Shown here piece by piece: positions 35,046-40,542 of a stretch of DNA of 40,542 bases; within the stretch, counting starts at the first letter, position 1; each line of letters begins with the position of its first letter. Source of the stretch: Acidobacteriota bacterium (lineage in GTDB: Bacteria > Acidobacteriota > Terriglobia > Bryobacterales > Bryobacteraceae); contig JACOSH010000537.1 of NCBI GenBank assembly GCA_016178945.1, positions 1-40,542 of the forward strand. Direction: 5' to 3'. The notes beneath the pieces are model-generated. The model ran no database searches, was not told the DNA's origin, and saw only the letters and a list, made by a program, of their open reading frames with translations. The position numbers were made by a program, and so were the translations under genes.

Positions 35046-35096
35046 ACCGGCGATTCAGGGTCCTCGGTCGAGGACTGCCAAAGCGGTTACATCTGT

Positions 35097-36542
35097 TTGG
35101 ATAATGAGAACAACAACGATGGTTCCACGGAGTTCGACTATCTTTCTTATCAGGAGCTCGGCCAGTTCCTCCAGCCCCTGAAGGACCAGGCCGAGGTCTG
35201 CATCATCCTCGACGTCTGCTTTTCGGGCGGGGCCATCGCCCACATGCAGAATATCAACCTGACCGGCGCCATCGTCACCGGCGCCGATACGAGCGGCTAT
35301 ACAGTCGAGCTGAATCTGCCGCTCATCGGCGGCGGCTACTTCACCAGCGCTCTCATCAGTTGCTGGAAGGACCTCCTGGGCCAGCGTCCCGGCCAGCCGG
35401 CCGGTTTGGACGAGGTGACCCGCTGGGTCACCGCGAACGGGGGCGCGAGCGCCAATAACGGGCATCCTCAATTCGCAACCATCGATGCCAAGGGCGGCGT
35501 ATTTCCGCTGAATACCGCGATTATTGAAAAGGTCGACGACCCCAAGAGTAACCCGGTGACTGTGAGGATCGACCGGCCGGCCGGGGCCAACGGCGGGCTG
35601 GTCGTCAAGCTGACGATCTCCGATCCCACGGTGGCGAATTTCGGCGGGGAAACAACCGTTGTCAAGGCGCTCCCGGCCGGAGTGAATTCCACCACCATCC
35701 AGATCACCGGTCTGCGCGACGGCGTCACCACGTACACGGCTGAGACCCAGGACAGCAACAACAAGCCGTATAAGGGTCTGGGAACCGTGCGCGTGGGCGA
35801 CGGCTACTTCGTGCAGCCCAACCCGATCCGGATCAAGGCCGGCGACAAAGTTTCCGCGACCCTGTTCCGGATGTTCGGCGTCGCCAACGTGACCGGTCCG
35901 GTAAAGTGCACGTTCATTCCCAAGGACCCCACTCAGACCGGAATCGCCGGGGTTACACCCGATGTCACCTTCAACACCGGCGAAACCCAGAAGACTTTCA
36001 CAGTGGAGGGACTACGTCCCGGAACCGTGATCATCAAGGTGACCGACAACCTCGCGTTTCCGCTGGGCACCACGTTCCAGGTGATCGTGGAAGGAACTCC
36101 GCAGACCGGGTGCCTGTTCCAGGGCACGGCGGATTCCACCTTCGTGGTGAGCTTCGATCCGCCTCCGATGCATGATCCGTTCATCGGAATCCGCCGCGCG
36201 GTGCTCCAGTACAACTCTACCGCCCAGGGCGCGGTCACCATCTCCAGCGATCAGCCCCAGGTGGTGCGCGCCACCGGAACGCTGAACCAGACCACCTGCG
36301 TGTTCAATGCGTCGGGAACGGGAACCGTCGCGGGCTTCCAAAACGTCTCGTGCCAATACCGGAACGTCAAGGTGGATCGCGCCACCAACAGAATCCAAGG
36401 CGATTACGCGCTGGGCGTCAGTCGCGAGCTGCCCAGCGGCCACGAGATCGTCTACAGCTTTACGGGAACGTTCCGCGCCGGCACTACCGCCTCGGCGCCC
36501 GCACGGCCGCTTGCCGGACCAAGCCTGCCAGCGCCGCGATGA
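35097..36542 (+). CDS. Secreted caspase-like protein, C-terminal part (after in-frame TGA)
   Basis: The in-frame continuation of the 33909 gene; if read through, the product would be 877 residues. It contains DNENNNDGSTEFDYLSYQEL and then EVCIILDVCFSGGAIAHM, in which the Cys (residue 437 of the full frame) is the expected caspase/metacaspase nucleophile (family DSCHSGG). After the peptidase domain (to about residue 530) the rest is a chain of beta-sandwich regions (NPVTVRIDRPAGANGGLVVK, VTPDVTFNTGETQKTFTVEG), probably for surface binding. TTG 35097 is the earliest track start, but it has no ribosome-binding site and the product lacks a signal peptide, so this part is unlikely to be made correctly alone. 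It ends 33 bp from the stop of the convergent PQQ gene. Confidence 0.72.
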   Translation: MDNENNNDGSTEFDYLSYQELGQFLQPLKDQAEVCIILDVCFSGGAIAHMQNINLTGAIVTGADTSGYTVELNLPLIGGGYFTSALISCWKDLLGQRPGQPAGLDEVTRWVTANGGASANNGHPQFATIDAKGGVFPLNTAIIEKVDDPKSNPVTVRIDRPAGANGGLVVKLTISDPTVANFGGETTVVKALPAGVNSTTIQITGLRDGVTTYTAETQDSNNKPYKGLGTVRVGDGYFVQPNPIRIKAGDKVSATLFRMFGVANVTGPVKCTFIPKDPTQTGIAGVTPDVTFNTGETQKTFTVEGLRPGTVIIKVTDNLAFPLGTTFQVIVEGTPQTGCLFQGTADSTFVVSFDPPPMHDPFIGIRRAVLQYNSTAQGAVTISSDQPQVVRATGTLNQTTCVFNASGTGTVAGFQNVSCQYRNVKVDRATNRIQGDYALGVSRELPSGHEIVYSFTGTFRAGTTASAPARPLAGPSLPAPR

Positions 36543-36573
36543 AGGCGTCGATCCCCAATCACATGCGGGCGCG

Positions 36574-36932
36574 GCCTACCCCAGACAAAATATCTTGCCG
36601 TCCTGCGAGCCGATGACGAGTTTGCCCGCGCCGATGGCGGGCGAGGCGGAGAGCGGCGCGCCGGCCTCGAACTCCCAGAGCTTGGCGCCGGTGGCCAGAT
36701 CGAGCACGTAGAGGCGACCGTCGTTGGAGCCGATGTAGACGCGGCCTTCGGAGATGGCCGGGGAGGAGTCGACGCGGGCGCGGGTTAGAAAGCTCCAGAC
36801 GGGCTTGCCGGTCGAGGCGTTGAGGCAGTGGACCAGCTTGTCGCGGCCGCCCAGCACCACTTTGCCGGCGGCGACGGCGGCCGAGGAGTAGAAGGGGAAC
36901 TTGCGCTCGGGATGCTCGTAGCGCCAGATCAC
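36574..36932. repeat. Right copy of the ~358-bp direct repeat (within intact PQQ gene)
   Basis: The intact partner of 33086-33443. It covers the last ~118 codons and stop of the 36576-37658 gene. The two copies start 3488 bp apart and bracket three gene remnants and the caspase-like gene. Confidence 0.9.
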
Positions 36933-37658
36933 CTTTTTCTGCTTGAGGCTGGCGGCGGCCACGTCGTTGGCGAAGGTGCCGAAGTAGGCGACCTCGGCCA
37001 CCAGCGCGGGCGAGGCGCCGGTGTAAGCGCCGGAGGGGAATTGGAAGAGCTCTTCGCCGTCCGAGACGCGGATGCCGCGGACCACTTCATCGCATCCGGA
37101 GATATAGGCGATGCCGCCGGCCACCGCGGGCGTGCCGTGGACGTAGTTCTCGGTGCGCAGTTTCCAGAGCGCCGCGCCGTTCTTCACCGCCAGGCAGTAC
37201 AGGGTGGCGTCATAGGAGCCGATCAGGACGCGATCGCCCACCACCACGGGCGAGGACTTGATCTCGCTGCCGGTCTTGTAGGTCCACAGGGCCTTGCCGG
37301 TTTGCGCGCCGACGGCATGGAAGACCCCGTCGAGGTCCCCGATGTAGACCACGCCGCCGGCCACGGCGGGCGAGGATTCGCCGATGCCGTTCTTGGTGGC
37401 GTGATATTTCCAGCGCAGCTTCCCGGTGGCCAGATCGAGCGCGATCAGATCGCCGGCCTGCGATCCCACGTAGACTGCGCCGCCGGCAATCGCCGCCGAG
37501 GATTCGATGGACTCGCCCCCTTCCCAGGTCCACAGCAGCTTGAGGGTCTTGGGAAGCGTGGCGGTGGTGACGCCGGTCAACTGCGGGTTTCCCCGGAACT
37601 GCGGCCAGTCCTGGGCGGCGGCTGCCAGGGCGAGGAGCAGCAGGACTAGTAGGCGCAT
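36576..37658 (-). CDS. Secreted PQQ-type beta-propeller protein (360 aa)
   Basis: A 360-residue exported propeller with the leader MRLLVLLLLALAAAAQ, followed at once by DWPQFRGNPQLTGV, the opening of PQQ-binding-like/BamB-type proteins. About seven repeats follow the pattern AGGAVYVGSQAGDLIALDLATGKLRWKY, with Trp-docking motifs (LRWKY, ALWTY, LWKLR, VIWRYE, VWSF, LWEFE). A true PQQ enzyme also needs Ca-binding and disulfide residues that I cannot confirm, so it may be a scaffold or binder. Its start overlaps the alcohol dehydrogenase gene by 13 bp, so it is the last gene of the cluster. Its 3' third is duplicated at 33086-33443. Confidence 0.85.
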   Translation of the reverse strand: MRLLVLLLLALAAAAQDWPQFRGNPQLTGVTTATLPKTLKLLWTWEGGESIESSAAIAGGAVYVGSQAGDLIALDLATGKLRWKYHATKNGIGESSPAVAGGVVYIGDLDGVFHAVGAQTGKALWTYKTGSEIKSSPVVVGDRVLIGSYDATLYCLAVKNGAALWKLRTENYVHGTPAVAGGIAYISGCDEVVRGIRVSDGEELFQFPSGAYTGASPALVAEVAYFGTFANDVAAASLKQKKVIWRYEHPERKFPFYSSAAVAAGKVVLGGRDKLVHCLNASTGKPVWSFLTRARVDSSPAISEGRVYIGSNDGRLYVLDLATGAKLWEFEAGAPLSASPAIGAGKLVIGSQDGKIFCLG

Positions 37659-38740
37659 CGGTAGATCTCCAGGGCGCCCGCCTCATCGAAAGGCCGGGGA
37701 TTGAAGCGGCCGGTCCACTGGCCGGCGGCGTCTTGGGCCAGGCGCGGCAGATCGTCAGCGGGGATGGCGAGGCCGGACAGTCTCGGGGACAGGCCGCCCG
37801 CCTGGGCCAGCTCCAGGAGCCGCGCGGGCAAGTCCGCGGCCAGCTCGCGGTAGAGCGCCGCTCCGTTCCATTCGACGACATGCGCCAGCAGCGCGGCGAT
37901 GGCGATCCCGTGGGTGGTGCCGTAATGCGCGGTCAGCGGATTGGCGCAGGCGTGCGTGGCGCCGAGCATGGAATGCTCGATGGCGATGCCGGCGCAGTGC
38001 GCGCCCAACTGCATCGCGCCGACCGCCTCCAGATCCTGGGGAGCGGCCATGGTCCTTTCGTAGTTCGCCGCCAGCAGCCGCCAGGCCTCGCGGGAGAAAC
38101 ACAGCGACAGCGGATTCCGCCGCGTGGTGACCGAGGTTTCGACCGCGTGCGAGATGGCATCGTAGCCGGCCGCGGCGCGCACGGCCGGCGGCTGCGAGGC
38201 GGCCAGGGTGGGATCGAGAATGGCCACGCGGAACGAGGCCTTGGGATCGCCGCAAGCCATCTTGACGTGGGTCCGCGCCTCGGTGATCAGGGCGTAAGAC
38301 TGCGCTTCGCTGCCGGTGCCGGTGGTGGTGGGGATTCCGATCATAGGCAGCATCGGATGGGCGGCCTTGCCGTAGCCCCAGTAGTCGCGCATGCTGCCGC
38401 CGTTGGTGAGCAGGAAGTTGATGCCCTTGGCGCAATCCATCGAGCTGCCGCCGCCCAGGCCGACGATGGAGTCGACTTTGAGCGGCGCGGCGAAGGCGCG
38501 GCCGCGCTTCACCATGCCGGTATTCGGGTTGGGGCCGAAGTCGTGGAACGGGAGCACCTCAATGCCGCTCGACTCCAGAAGTCCGGCGGCGCGCGCGACG
38601 TGGCCGGCCTCGACCAGGCCATGGTCGGCGACCAGCAAGGTGCGTCGAAAGCCCAGCTCGCGCGCCAGGTCTCCCAGCCTGTCGAGGGAGCCGGGACCGA
38701 AGACCAGGCGCGTGCGCGCGTGGAACTCGAACGGCGTCAC
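37646..38740 (-). CDS. Iron-containing alcohol dehydrogenase
   Basis: A 364-residue group III (iron-dependent) alcohol dehydrogenase. GTG 38740 is the start (VTPFEFHARTRLVFGPGSLD), 2 bp after the upstream PQQ gene ends; the track ORF extends wrongly into that gene. The NAD(P) region has SIVGLGGGSSMDCAKGINFL and IPTTTGTGSEAQSYALIT. Metal ligands fit AGYDAISHAVETSVT (Asp and His) and EHSMLGATHACANPLTAHYGTTHGIA (two His). No signal peptide, so cytosolic, unlike its secreted PQQ neighbours. It probably oxidises or reduces a small alcohol or aldehyde; which is unknown. The 13-bp overlap with the next gene indicates co-translation. Confidence 0.93.
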   Translation of the reverse strand: MTPFEFHARTRLVFGPGSLDRLGDLARELGFRRTLLVADHGLVEAGHVARAAGLLESSGIEVLPFHDFGPNPNTGMVKRGRAFAAPLKVDSIVGLGGGSSMDCAKGINFLLTNGGSMRDYWGYGKAAHPMLPMIGIPTTTGTGSEAQSYALITEARTHVKMACGDPKASFRVAILDPTLAASQPPAVRAAAGYDAISHAVETSVTTRRNPLSLCFSREAWRLLAANYERTMAAPQDLEAVGAMQLGAHCAGIAIEHSMLGATHACANPLTAHYGTTHGIAIAALLAHVVEWNGAALYRELAADLPARLLELAQAGGLSPRLSGLAIPADDLPRLAQDAAGQWTGRFNPRPFDEAGALEIYRCAY

Positions 38741-38742
38741 AG

Positions 38743-40167
<1,425 letters not shown>

Positions 40168-40169
40168 GA

Positions 40170-40542
40170 TCAGTTCGCCGCCACCTTCAGGTTATCGAAA
40201 TAGACCTCGTACGTCGCGTCGGCGTAAATTCCCGGCGCGCCCTGCTTGTTGGGGATCGGATCGACGCGCTCGATCATCCAGCCGGCCGGCTCCGGGTCCG
40301 AAGCCAGCCAGGCCTTTCCCTGAGCGCGCGTCTTGCCGCCGGGCAGATTCTCCACGCGCAGCTTGACGCGATACCAGGTATTGGATTTCCACTTGAACTC
40401 CTTGGCCACGGTGCGCGCGGTCTCGGGCTGCCAGGGCTGCAGCTCCAGCCGCTCGTGGTTCCCGAACAGGACCAGCGCGTAGCGCTGCGCCACCACGCCT
40501 CCGTCGCCCATCTGGCGGCGTTTCTCGGTGGCGAACACGTCC
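40170..40542 (-). CDS. Partial protein with LamG-like C-terminal domain (runs off right edge)
   Basis: Only the last 124 residues are in the window; the frame is open to the right edge, so the track's internal GTG is not the start. It reads DVFATEKRRQMGDGGVVAQRYALVLF..., then LPGGKTRAQGKAWLASDPEPAGWM and GIYADATYEVYFDNLKVAAN. This matches the concanavalin/LamG-like beta-sandwich found at the C-terminus of PQQ-type propeller proteins and DUF1080 hydrolases. The rest of the gene is probably a further propeller, but that part is not visible. It lies 2 bp upstream of the 474-residue gene, so it belongs to the same operon. Confidence 0.7.
   Translation of the reverse strand, partial: DVFATEKRRQMGDGGVVAQRYALVLFGNHERLELQPWQPETARTVAKEFKWKSNTWYRVKLRVENLPGGKTRAQGKAWLASDPEPAGWMIERVDPIPNKQGAPGIYADATYEVYFDNLKVAAN

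Overview
The window looks like a chromosomal piece of a high-GC acidobacterium, most likely of the Bryobacterales/Solibacter group. The evidence is protein style: two very large Oar-like TonB-dependent receptors with N-terminal carboxypeptidase-regulatory-like domains, a lactonase-type beta-propeller joined to a Solibacter-type C-terminal domain, several secreted PQQ-like beta-propellers, secreted DinB and cupin proteins, and many short gene remnants. No rRNA, tRNA, CRISPR array, phage module or intact insertion sequence was seen. The taxonomic call is inference from protein families only.

Layout. 1-5274: the 5' part of a receiver-domain gene (minus), an M14 carboxypeptidase, a cytochrome bd subunit II gene without subunit I beside it, a secreted DinB protein (minus), a HicB remnant, and two adjacent genes of unknown function. 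5371-12124: two tandem TonB-dependent receptors. 12183-15672: a tight minus-strand operon running cupin, dtd, glucuronokinase-like GHMP kinase, purM, purN. 15724-16965: an exported protein with a tetrapeptide-repeat helix coupled to a macrodomain protein, then an antitoxin gene with an internally deleted RelE-like toxin. 17187-23808: a large secreted propeller, a secreted serine hydrolase, a GNAT protein and small secreted proteins. 23861-29428: an amidohydrolase remnant, then a proteostasis cluster (hsp20, clpB, htpX) ending in an RlmI-like methyltransferase. 29431-32670: a polytopic membrane protein, a Tat-exported enolase-superfamily enzyme and an intact HigBA pair. 32700-33730: a graveyard of decayed fragments. 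33909-36542: a caspase-like secreted protein. 36576-40542: a minus-strand cluster of three PQQ/beta-propeller-type genes around an iron-dependent alcohol dehydrogenase.

Most notable observations. ClpB is interrupted by one in-frame TAA at the start of its middle domain. The caspase-like gene is interrupted by an in-frame TGA between its putative catalytic His and Cys. A ~358-bp direct repeat (a frameshifted copy of the 3' end of the 36576-37658 gene) brackets the caspase gene. The RelE-like toxin has lost its middle while its antitoxin is intact. Dispersed intergenic repeats supply the C-terminal tail and stop codon of at least two genes. A 25-bp perfect inverted repeat separates hsp20 from clpB. 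I found no clearly new defence or mobile system. The best candidates for undescribed biology are the unknown pair at 3914-5274 and the repeat-helix/macrodomain pair.
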